Of a stretch of 49,542 bases of DNA, positions 42,769-49,542 are shown piece by piece (the first letter of the stretch is position 1; each line of letters opens with the position of its first letter). The position numbers and the translations under genes are program-made. Source of the DNA: an uncultured Porphyromonadaceae bacterium (GTDB taxonomy: Bacteria > Bacteroidota > Bacteroidia > Bacteroidales > Muribaculaceae); NCBI GenBank assembly GCA_947175425.1, contig CAMWMR010000020.1, forward strand, positions 1 through 49,542. Direction: 5' to 3'. The notes beneath the pieces were generated by a model. It saw only the letters and a program-made list of their open reading frames with translations. It was not told the origin of the DNA and made no database searches.

Positions 42769-43806
42769 ATCGGGGTATAATTTGCTGTCGATTATATTCC
42801 AAAGCAGCTCTATAAGAATTTCGCCCAATATTCCGCCGGCAGTTAAGCTGTCGTCAACGATTTGTGCGGTATTCTGTCGCCGTTCAATAGCGGCAGCCCG
42901 GCTTTGCGAGTTGAAGGCGAGGAAATCACTTATAGACATAGCGTCCCAAGTCGCTTCTGAAATATCGGCTATCAGCTTTTCGGCATTTTCCATGCCGCCT
43001 GCCCAATCGGAGATAAATACCGCAAGCGTGTAGCCGCCTATACTGCCGTCGGGGCGTGGATAGGTGATAAAGGCAACATCGTTGACTGCAGAGATCACAT
43101 TGCCCGGTTTGTCGAAGCCGGTTCCAGTTTTATGATATACACCTGTTGAAGAACTCACGCCTGCCGGAATGCGGTTGCGACCGAACTCGCTTTTGCGAAC
43201 CATTACCGCTTTTACAACAGCTCCGGCCATTGTAGTGTCGTTTCTGAAAAAATTATCCATAAATGCTGCGGCACTCCTTGGTGTGCTGTAATTGCAGCGG
43301 CTCAGCGAAGGGTCGGCGTGCATCTCGGCCTCGTTGAAGGCAATCCCGAAATCCGAAAGTCCTTGCAAACGTAAAATACTGTCGGTTTCAATAGGCGTGA
43401 TAAAGCGGTCGAAAAGGACATCGCAGGCGTTATTATCGCTCATCTGCAATGTATAGTTAAGTAATCCGGGAACGCTTATACGGAAATCGTGATCCCTTGC
43501 TTCTGCACGCATCGGACTCCAGGTATCGGAACGCAGCTCCTCGGCTTTCACATCCACTTCCTGTTGTAAGATTGCAGGGTAGCCGAGATACTGCGCGAGT
43601 GCAACGGCTTGATGAAACTTCATCACGCTGCATAGCTCGTATTCTTTGTCAAGATTCAGCCCTATGGTGTCGCGTCCCGTTATAACGCATACGCCTACAT
43701 CGTGTTGTCCTATGATATCGGACAGCCGTTGTTTTAGTCCGTGAATGGAAGAGTGCGCAGCAAGCACGCCGGATAGCAGCAAAAACAGAAAGGATAAACT
43801 TCGCAT
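42754..43806 (-). CDS. class A beta-lactamase (CfxA/PER-like)
   Basis: This is a 350 aa protein from the ATG at 43804-43806, which gives a signal peptide MRSLSFLFLLLSGVLAA. Catalytic motifs are complete: S60-VMK (SxxK), S123-DN, E159 in NEAEMH (the Glu166 equivalent) and K226-TG. The pattern resembles the Bacteroidota subclass A2 enzymes such as CfxA, which hydrolyse many cephalosporins. It is longer at the C-terminus than the typical ~320 aa by roughly 30-50 residues. The activity range cannot be read from sequence. An oadA terminator hairpin lies just upstream of the start. Confidence 0.9.
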   Translation of the reverse strand: MRSLSFLFLLLSGVLAAHSSIHGLKQRLSDIIGQHDVGVCVITGRDTIGLNLDKEYELCSVMKFHQAVALAQYLGYPAILQQEVDVKAEELRSDTWSPMRAEARDHDFRISVPGLLNYTLQMSDNNACDVLFDRFITPIETDSILRLQGLSDFGIAFNEAEMHADPSLSRCNYSTPRSAAAFMDNFFRNDTTMAGAVVKAVMVRKSEFGRNRIPAGVSSSTGVYHKTGTGFDKPGNVISAVNDVAFITYPRPDGSIGGYTLAVFISDWAGGMENAEKLIADISEATWDAMSISDFLAFNSQSRAAAIERRQNTAQIVDDSLTAGGILGEILIELLWNIIDSKLYPDSNFD

Positions 43807-43810
43807 AATG

Positions 43811-43853
43811 GCAGGAAAAAGAAAGGAGGGCATACCTTTCGATTTGCCCTCCT
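43811..43853 (-). terminator. oadA terminator directly before the beta-lactamase start
   Basis: On the minus strand AGGAGGGC (43853-43846) pairs with GCCCTCCT (43831-43824), followed by TTCTTTTT. The beta-lactamase ATG is only 5 bp further on. Confidence 0.8.
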
Positions 43854-43873
43854 CGTGATATGTTTCGGTAAAT

Positions 43874-45742
43874 TTATTCGAATTCGATGAGAACGGCGTC
43901 GGTACCAACAACATCATCGGGCTTGACGAATACACGTTTTACAGTGCAGTCGTTTTCGGCCTGAACGTCGTTTTCCATCTTCATTGCCTCGTATACAAGC
44001 AGGATGTCGCCTTTCTTAACAGCATCGCCGGCTTTTACGTTGACGCATATTACACGGCCGCCCATGGGAGCTTTCAAAGTGGGACCGGTAATGGGTTCTA
44101 CAGGAGCTTCTTCCTTAACCTCGACTTTCTCGGCCTTGGGAGCACTCTGTTCCTTGGCGGCATATTCCTCGGCACGACGTTTGCGAAGGAAGCCGTTGGC
44201 TACCGTAGGAAGAAGTTCGAGCAGAAGTTCTTCCTCGCGGTTGGATGCCAGAGGTACGTTGCCGTATTCGGCAAGAACGGGATTCTCCGGCTTCTTGTAG
44301 GAATTTACGTCATAGGGTTTTTCAACCGGGCTGCCGGTAATCTTTTCGCGGAAAGCGGGATCTACGGGCACGGGAGTGTGACCATATTCGCCTTTTACGA
44401 GCGAAATAAACTGGTTGGACGGGTTGGAGTAGTCGGGATTGCCCTTCTTGCGGTCGAGAGCCACGCTCACGGCCTGGGAACCTACAATCTGGCTTGTAGG
44501 TGTTACAAGAGGCACAAGTCCGGCGTCGCGGCGAACCATGGGTATGAGGCGCATTGCATCCTCAAGCAGGTCTTCGGCACCAAGCGATTTGAGCTGGGCA
44601 ACCATATTTGAGTACATGCCGCCGGGAACTTCGGCGTCCTTAACAATTTCGTTTGGTTTGGGGAATCCGAAGTATTCTTCGATAGCGTGGCATGCTGCGA
44701 GCAGAGTTTCTTCGTCCATTGCCTTGGCGGCTGCGATTGCGCGGTCCACTTCGGCTTCGATGTTGGCGGGAAGTGTGTCCTTGAGGGGATCGAAAGGCTT
44801 GGGCATCTTGCTGAGGTCGAATGCCTTGAGCGATTGACGTGCGGCAAGGAGATGGTCGCGGATTTCACCCACGGCTTCCATGTTCACATCAATTTCAACA
44901 CCGAGTTTCTTGGCAAAGATATAAACAAGTTCAATTGCGGGAGCTGCCGAGCCGCCGCCGAACCACCAGATGTTGGTGTCGAGAATATCAACGCCGTTTA
45001 TAATTGCCATGATGCTGGAGGCAAGGCCGTAGCCGGGAGTGCAGTGGGTGTGGAAATCCACCGGTACTTTAAGAGCTGCTTTGAGTTTGGAAATGATGGC
45101 GGCCGCACGCAGGGGCGATACGAGACCGGCCATATCCTTGAGTGTGATGATTTTGGCACCAAGGCTTTCCATTTCCTTAGCCTTTTCAACAAAGTACTCG
45201 TCGGTGAAAATCTTTTCCGGTTCTTCGGCTTTTTTGCCGAACAGGCGTGCAAAGAAGCCGGGCTTTTGAGCGGCTTCGTTGCTTTTGGGGTCTACCGTAT
45301 AGCATACGGCACCGTCGGCAATGCCGCCGAGTTTGTTGATGAGGCGAATGGACTCGCGTACATTGTCAATATCGTTGAGGGCGTCGAAAATACGCATTAC
45401 ATTAAGACCGTTGGCAATGGCCTCCTTGTAGAAGCCTTCCAGAACGCTGTCGGGGTAAGGTACGTAGCCGAAGAGGTTTCGGCCGCGCGAAAGCGCCGAT
45501 AGCAGCGAACGGCCGCCCATCGCTTTGGAGATGATGCGAAGACGATCCCAGGGAGATTCGTCGAGATAGCGCATGACGCTGTCGGGTACAGCGCCGCCCC
45601 AAACTTCCATAATATAAAAACCGGCATTCTCGTAGTAGGGAAGCAGTTTGTCGATTTCGGCCTGGCTCAGGCGAGTGGCGAAGAGCGATTGCTGACCGTC
45701 GCGCAGCGTAAGGTCGCGGATTTTCAATTTGCGTTCTTCCAT
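43874..45742 (-). CDS. oadA: biotin-dependent carboxyltransferase, OadA/PycB type
   Basis: This is a 622 aa protein with a carboxyltransferase TIM barrel (RDLTLRDGQQSLFATRL at the start; TLKDMAGL; metal site HTHCTPG), a helical PYC_OADA domain, a Pro/Ala/Glu-rich linker (about 520-555) and a C-terminal biotinyl domain with YEAMKMEND, biotinylated at K588. It transfers carboxyl between oxaloacetate and biotin, either as the alpha subunit of a sodium-pumping decarboxylase or as pyruvate carboxylase subunit B. No beta or gamma subunit gene is nearby, so the partner is elsewhere. It is monocistronic with its own terminator. Confidence 0.93.
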   Translation of the reverse strand: MEERKLKIRDLTLRDGQQSLFATRLSQAEIDKLLPYYENAGFYIMEVWGGAVPDSVMRYLDESPWDRLRIISKAMGGRSLLSALSRGRNLFGYVPYPDSVLEGFYKEAIANGLNVMRIFDALNDIDNVRESIRLINKLGGIADGAVCYTVDPKSNEAAQKPGFFARLFGKKAEEPEKIFTDEYFVEKAKEMESLGAKIITLKDMAGLVSPLRAAAIISKLKAALKVPVDFHTHCTPGYGLASSIMAIINGVDILDTNIWWFGGGSAAPAIELVYIFAKKLGVEIDVNMEAVGEIRDHLLAARQSLKAFDLSKMPKPFDPLKDTLPANIEAEVDRAIAAAKAMDEETLLAACHAIEEYFGFPKPNEIVKDAEVPGGMYSNMVAQLKSLGAEDLLEDAMRLIPMVRRDAGLVPLVTPTSQIVGSQAVSVALDRKKGNPDYSNPSNQFISLVKGEYGHTPVPVDPAFREKITGSPVEKPYDVNSYKKPENPVLAEYGNVPLASNREEELLLELLPTVANGFLRKRRAEEYAAKEQSAPKAEKVEVKEEAPVEPITGPTLKAPMGGRVICVNVKAGDAVKKGDILLVYEAMKMENDVQAENDCTVKRVFVKPDDVVGTDAVLIEFE

Positions 45743-45776
45743 TTTAATTTTGGTTTTGGTGCATTTGATTATGCGG

Positions 45777-45784
45777 CAAATTTA
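45777..45784 (-). promoter_or_regulatory. -7 box of oadA
   Basis: Read leftwards TAAATTTG, 34 bp before the ATG at 45742. No clear -33 element. Confidence 0.5.
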
Positions 45785-45858
45785 AAACATTGTTTGCAAT
45801 TAAGGAAATTTTTCCTCAATTATTTTTTACTATTTTTTACAGAAATGCATATCTGTTC

Positions 45859-46983
45859 TCATATACAGAAACTTTCCACCATAAAACTATACCCGCTATG
45901 CGGGGCGGAAAGGTTAATGCTGCCGTCAACCAACTTGCCGTTGACTATGTTCGCCCTTCCTGTTCCGGCAGGAGAATCGCCGGGGACAATAGTATATGTC
46001 CCCTCGAAATCGGGAGCGGCATGCAGTTCAAAAAAATCCATTGCAACATGCCCCATGGTGCGCCTTAGATTAATTTCTATGGCAGGAGCCATGCAGTAGC
46101 TATTGTCGGTAAGCATCATGTCCACGCCAAACGGCCCGGTATATGTATCACCTATTATTTCTTGAAGGGAAGATGGCAGTATGTGTGTTAGCATTTTGAG
46201 TTTTTCGGCAGAGCAAAAGGTTTCTATTTTTCTTTCAAGAACACTCTGCGAGGCAATAAAGTTTCCTTTGTAATTGCCACCTTCGTCGTTGAAGAACAAT
46301 GAAAGACCTTTGTACTCCACGCGTCCGTGCGATGCATTGAACAACATGGCAAAATCCAGCAGAGGAATATGGCGAACTTCGGCCATTACGCTCCCTTGAC
46401 GGCGAATTATTCCATTGAGCATTGGCATGATTCGTTCAATATCTGTTCCTTTACATGGAATTATACCACGTCCCGATGACGACCAAGGCTGTTTGAAAAC
46501 CAGCGACGCATGCTCCTTGGCCATTTGCCTGATTTCGTTCTCGTTACGGAGTTCTACTGCTGCCGGTGCTATTGCGAACGGAAGTCGCTCGGCCAAAATC
46601 CTGTTCAGTTTGGATGCCGTGCGCCTGTGCGACAGTTCCCGCAGTTTCCCGAGCATCGCATCATCGGGTAAAACGTCGGCATTAAAACCTTCAAGTTCAA
46701 AACGCTTACGCGCAGCTTTAGACCAACCCCACGGAGCCGCAGTAAACCCTTGTTCTCCACGAATATATACATCTGTACCTAAATGAAAAGCCGAACACAT
46801 TTCCTTGAACCAGCCTTCCTCGAATCCCTCGCAGAGGCAACGGTCGCCCTCGTTTCCAAACCACAGTGGCAAAATCGCTCCTGCACGTTTAAAGCGGGAT
46901 ACTGCCAGAGAGGGAGTATAATGTACGGCATCAATCCCGAGCACAATATCGTTCTCGGGATTGAAATAATGCAGATATTTCAT
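45859..46983 (-). CDS. ATP-grasp-like protein
   Basis: This is a 374 aa cytoplasmic protein beginning MKYLHYFNPENDIVLGID. The segment VFKQPWSSSGRGI is the ATP-grasp small-domain strand with Lys and a glycine-rich loop, and PAIEINLRRTMGHVA near the C-terminus carries the metal-binding Glu/Asn pair. Such enzymes ligate a carboxylate to an amine using ATP; the substrate is unknown. Its first base overlaps the upstream OMP stop (46983). It is conserved in Bacteroidales as a hypothetical. Confidence 0.8.
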   Translation of the reverse strand: MKYLHYFNPENDIVLGIDAVHYTPSLAVSRFKRAGAILPLWFGNEGDRCLCEGFEEGWFKEMCSAFHLGTDVYIRGEQGFTAAPWGWSKAARKRFELEGFNADVLPDDAMLGKLRELSHRRTASKLNRILAERLPFAIAPAAVELRNENEIRQMAKEHASLVFKQPWSSSGRGIIPCKGTDIERIMPMLNGIIRRQGSVMAEVRHIPLLDFAMLFNASHGRVEYKGLSLFFNDEGGNYKGNFIASQSVLERKIETFCSAEKLKMLTHILPSSLQEIIGDTYTGPFGVDMMLTDNSYCMAPAIEINLRRTMGHVAMDFFELHAAPDFEGTYTIVPGDSPAGTGRANIVNGKLVDGSINLSAPHSGYSFMVESFCI

Positions 46984-47543
46984 TAGAAACTTACTCCAAG
47001 GCGTACCGATGCGTAATGAACCGGTTTAAGATGAATTGTATTATCATCGATATTTATATCGCGGCGGTTGCGGAAGGAATAGCCTATAAGCATATAGGAA
47101 TTGAATTTCCGTCCTTGGGCAAGGTTTATGCCCAAGCCCGTATAACCGGCCAAATTTGTCTGTTGTGAGTTGTGTTGTAAATAATTAAGCGCAACACCGC
47201 ATTTAAGCGCCCAAAAGAACAACGAAGGCTTTTTACGGAAATTTGTGCGGAAATCAAGATACAGAGGATATGCTCGGCAGGAGTTGCTGATAGCAATGTC
47301 GGCTCCCGCTCCTATACCTAAAAAGCGAATCCACGAATAATTCATGCCGAAAGACGCATTGAAATCGATTGCGCTCATTTCCTGCCCTGTGAGGTCGATG
47401 GAAGCACCGGCTTCCGCACCCCATGAAAACTTAACTCTTTCGGCCGAATCCACTGATTCTTGTGCCTTGAGGCTGCTTGCAGTACTTATAATAATTATAA
47501 AGCAAGCGAGCAAGCGCAGGCATTTGCTAACGAGAGCTTTCAT
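46983..47543 (-). CDS. small outer-membrane beta-barrel protein
   Basis: This 186 aa protein has a signal peptide (MKALVSKCLRLLACFIIIIS ... LKAQ) and alternating amphipathic strands ending HYASVRLGVSF, with C-terminal Phe as recognised by BAM. It is probably an 8-stranded barrel. It sits 3 bp after prmA and overlaps the ATP-grasp gene by one base. Function unknown. Confidence 0.8.
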   Translation of the reverse strand: MKALVSKCLRLLACFIIIISTASSLKAQESVDSAERVKFSWGAEAGASIDLTGQEMSAIDFNASFGMNYSWIRFLGIGAGADIAISNSCRAYPLYLDFRTNFRKKPSLFFWALKCGVALNYLQHNSQQTNLAGYTGLGINLAQGRKFNSYMLIGYSFRNRRDINIDDNTIHLKPVHYASVRLGVSF

Positions 47544-47546
47544 TGT

Positions 47547-48449
47547 TTATCCTTTCTTAAAAAACATCGACGACCAGTTGTCTATTTCCTCAGCACCCGT
47601 GCACACGAGGCCAGCTCCTGCGGCGGCAGCCTCTACAATGGGACGGTCGACAACATAAAAGCCGCTGACTGCAAGCATGCCTCCGGGTTTAAGCGCAGCT
47701 GCGTAGGAATGGATGTCAGCAGTAATGATATTACGGTTGATGTTCGCAAGGAAAAAGTCGGCAGGGGCAATATCAGCCAAAGCGGAGGCGTCTCCCTCAA
47801 TAATCTTCACATCCATGCCTTTGTCGCTTAGATTGAGCGCAACATTGTCTACAGCATTTTCGGCCGCAAAATGATCTATTTCAATGCCTGTAACCGGAGC
47901 GGCTCCACGCATTGCGGCAAGAATGGCTAAAATACCGGTGCCCGTGCCCATGTCAATGAGTGATTTCCCTTCAAGATCCAGGCTGAGCAACCATTGCATC
48001 ATCAGAGTGGTTGTGGCATGATGACCTGTGCCGAAAGCCATTCGGGGATCAACCGTTATGTCGTATTCCGCATCGGGAATGTCGGTGTGGAAACTGCTGT
48101 GTACGGCAACACGGCCACCTATAAGAATAGGCTTGAAATAATTCTTTTCCCATTCGGCATTCCAGTCCTGTCCTTTAACGAACTCTGAGGTGAATGTGAT
48201 TGTAGAGTCAAGTTGACCTTCGGCAGCTAATGTGCTCGTGCTTTCTTCCGAGTAGAGCGGAGCGGGAACATATGCTGTAAGAGTCTTGCCCGGCTCGGTT
48301 TCGTCGGCTACAAAACTCTCAAAACCTGTATCGGCAAGTTCGTCGGCAAGTAAATCGCATGCAATCTCGCTTGGAGGAGTAAACGTGAACACCACCTTAT
48401 AATAATCATTCATGCCGGGAGCGGCAGTATCGCAATTTTCTTTTTTCAT
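47547..48449 (-). CDS. prmA: ribosomal protein L11 methyltransferase
   Basis: This is a 300 aa protein from the ATG at 48447-48449. An ATG at 48411-48413 (MNDYYKVVFTF, 288 aa) matches the usual family start better and may be the true one. The N-terminal L11-binding domain (GFESFVADE) precedes a Rossmann methyltransferase with DMGTGTGILAI for SAM and LANINRNI as the catalytic-loop Asn motif. It trimethylates L11. It is the first gene of a three-gene transcript with the OMP and ATP-grasp genes. Confidence 0.93.
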   Translation of the reverse strand: MKKENCDTAAPGMNDYYKVVFTFTPPSEIACDLLADELADTGFESFVADETEPGKTLTAYVPAPLYSEESTSTLAAEGQLDSTITFTSEFVKGQDWNAEWEKNYFKPILIGGRVAVHSSFHTDIPDAEYDITVDPRMAFGTGHHATTTLMMQWLLSLDLEGKSLIDMGTGTGILAILAAMRGAAPVTGIEIDHFAAENAVDNVALNLSDKGMDVKIIEGDASALADIAPADFFLANINRNIITADIHSYAAALKPGGMLAVSGFYVVDRPIVEAAAAGAGLVCTGAEEIDNWSSMFFKKG

Positions 48450-48468
48450 CGTTCGGGTTATTTCTTTG

Positions 48469-48476
48469 CAAAATTA
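48469..48476 (-). promoter_or_regulatory. -7 box of prmA operon
   Basis: Read leftwards TAATTTTG. A transcript from about 48462 leaves 13 nt before the first ATG and 49 nt before the second. Confidence 0.55.
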
Positions 48477-48516
48477 CAAAAAATTGGCAAAAACGTCCCA
48501 TTTTAAATTCATAACC

Positions 48517-48546
48517 TTGTAAAGTCTCCTGCAATGACTATTTTTG
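48517..48546 (+). promoter_or_regulatory. promoter of SDR gene
   Basis: TTG (48517-48519), 19 bp, TATTTTTG (48539-48546), with the ATG at 48565. Confidence 0.7.
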
Positions 48547-48564
48547 CAGAAAATTTTAATAACT

Positions 48565-49308
48565 ATGCGAACAGTACTCATAACAGGCGCAACATCGGGA
48601 ATAGGACGAGCATGCGCAGTAAGTTTTCATAAAGCCGGATACGCTGTTTTAGCTACCGGACGCAACACGGCAGCCTTGGCAGAACTTAAAAATGAACTTG
48701 GCGACAATTGTTATACAATGGCATTTGATGTGTGCGATGAAACTGCCGTAAAACATGCAATAGAATCAATTCCCGACGAGTTTAAAAACATAGATGTGCT
48801 TGTGAACAATGCAGGCCTCGCGCTTGGACTTGAACCCGAATATGAAGGCAATACCCACGACTGGAGCGAGATGATTGATACCAATATAAAGGGACTGCTG
48901 GGCATGACTCGCCTTATTGTACCGAACATGCTTGAACGTGGACAAGGACACATTATTAATATAGGCAGCGTAGCAGGAGATGCCGCATATGCAGGCGGGG
49001 CAGTGTACTGCGCAACCAAAGCTGCCGTTAAAGCAATAACCGATGGCTTGCGTATCGACCTTGTAGACACTCCATTGCGCGTAACACTAATAAAACCGGG
49101 ACTTGTGGAGACCAACTTCAGCAACATCCGCTTTCATGGCGATCGTGACCGTGCAAGCGCCGTATATCGTGGCATTGAAGCACTTACTGCCGAAGATATT
49201 GCCGATACGGTTCTATATGCAGCCCAGGCTCCCGCCCATGTGCAGATAGCCGAAATGCTGATACTTGCAACACGACAGGCAAACGGCTCAATTATTATTC
49301 GACACTAA
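48565..49308 (+). CDS. short-chain dehydrogenase/reductase (YdfG-like)
   Basis: This is a 247 aa classical SDR. The start at 48565 (MRTVLITGATSGIG) is preferred over a TTG at 48544, which lies inside the promoter. Cofactor motif TGATSGIG (7-14), R33 after the second strand suggesting NADP preference, NNAG (81-84), and catalytic N108, S135, Y148 and K152 are all present. It is closest in pattern to YdfG-type 3-hydroxy acid / serine dehydrogenases. It is monocistronic. Confidence 0.92.
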   Translation: MRTVLITGATSGIGRACAVSFHKAGYAVLATGRNTAALAELKNELGDNCYTMAFDVCDETAVKHAIESIPDEFKNIDVLVNNAGLALGLEPEYEGNTHDWSEMIDTNIKGLLGMTRLIVPNMLERGQGHIINIGSVAGDAAYAGGAVYCATKAAVKAITDGLRIDLVDTPLRVTLIKPGLVETNFSNIRFHGDRDRASAVYRGIEALTAEDIADTVLYAAQAPAHVQIAEMLILATRQANGSIIIRH

Positions 49309-49407
49309 ACCAAGAGGCGAAAAAGGCTGTATATGGCTGACACTCCGACAATTGTTTCTTTGTTGATGAAAAAGCCTCAAAAACATGTCAAAAAAATAGG
49401 CAAAACT

Positions 49408-49439
49408 TTTGGTGGTGTCAAAAACATTCACTAATTTTG
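49408..49439 (+). promoter_or_regulatory. promoter of the CAT-anticodon tRNA
   Basis: TTTG (49408-49411), 20 bp, TAATTTTG (49432-49439), 28 bp before the tRNA. Confidence 0.75.
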
Positions 49440-49467
49440 CACTCGCAAAGGACGAAAATCCTATGCC

Positions 49468-49541
49468 GGTCCTATAGCTCAGTTGGTCAGAGCACCTGAC
49501 TCATAATCAGGGAGTCCTTGGTTCAAGCCCAAGTGGGACCA
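49468..49541 (+). tRNA. tRNA with CAT anticodon (elongator Met or Ile2)
   Basis: GGTCCTA pairs with TGGGACC, and the D, anticodon and T arms (GGTTCAAGC) are complete. The anticodon loop CTCATAA gives CAT. The absence of initiator features leaves elongator Met or lysidine-modified Ile2; sequence alone does not settle it. Discriminator A is at 49541; the window ends one base later. Confidence 0.9.
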
Positions 49542-49542
49542 C

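Noticed and set aside
44687-45502. 271-codon plus-strand open frame
   Set aside because: Antisense shadow of oadA, whose domains are complete on the minus strand.
1-49542. CRISPR array, insertion sequence, integrase or rRNA
   Set aside because: No regularly spaced repeats, transposase or tyrosine recombinase motifs, or rRNA sequence were seen on either strand; mobility of the left block is therefore unproven.

Overview
This window is chromosomal DNA of a Bacteroidota bacterium, most likely order Bacteroidales (a gut Muribaculaceae-like lineage would fit, but the family is not proven). The evidence is a complete sprA (type IX secretion outer-membrane translocon), an UpxY-type NusG paralogue, a BtuB-like receptor behind a cobalamin riboswitch, an OadA/PycB carboxyltransferase, a CfxA-like class A beta-lactamase, and repeated promoters of the Bacteroidota form TTG-N~19-TAnnTTTG.

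The window has two halves. The first 21.7 kb is a visibly more AT-rich accessory block read entirely on the minus strand, from a promoter beside tRNA-Ser(CGA) down to base 1. Operon A (21738 to about 5857) starts with an UpxY-like antiterminator and continues through a DUF445 membrane protein, two zinc-ribbon miniproteins, a membrane-anchored protein, two small GTPases, three paralogous 100-125 aa amphipathic proteins, two paralogues with DnaJ-type cysteine repeats, a Sel1-like/CbxX AAA+ ATPase, three dynamin-like GTPases (one with ankyrin-like repeats), a membrane-hairpin protein, an unknown 452 aa protein and a previously uncounted 57 aa Cys-rich miniprotein, ending at a hairpin. Several gene pairs overlap by ATGA, so they are probably translationally coupled. 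Operon B (5754 to 1) holds an M48-like metallopeptidase, an unknown 420 aa protein, a sigma-factor-like regulator preceded by a large inverted repeat, a pseudokinase-AAA+ fusion and two YbjN-like proteins, the last cut by the window edge. I cannot match this set to a named system. The gene content suggests membrane remodelling or quality control under stress or attack (inference).

The second half (21974 to 49542) is mostly core genome: tRNA-Ser; tag plus an RprXY-like two-component system divergent from a TonB-receptor-like barrel protein, with a 10-bp tandem repeat between them; a MarR-GNAT fusion and a cupin; an HxlR regulator divergent from an NTF2-like protein with a clear three-half-site operator; a regulatory-domain secreted protein; ruvA-sprA-TapB-like; a zeta-toxin-like kinase with an overlapping small gene; the B12 riboswitch and btuB-like gene; a class A beta-lactamase and oadA; prmA-OMP-ATP-grasp; an SDR; and a CAT-anticodon tRNA at the right edge.

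No integrase, transposase, rRNA or CRISPR array was seen. Functions of the accessory proteins are read from motifs only; no database search was possible.
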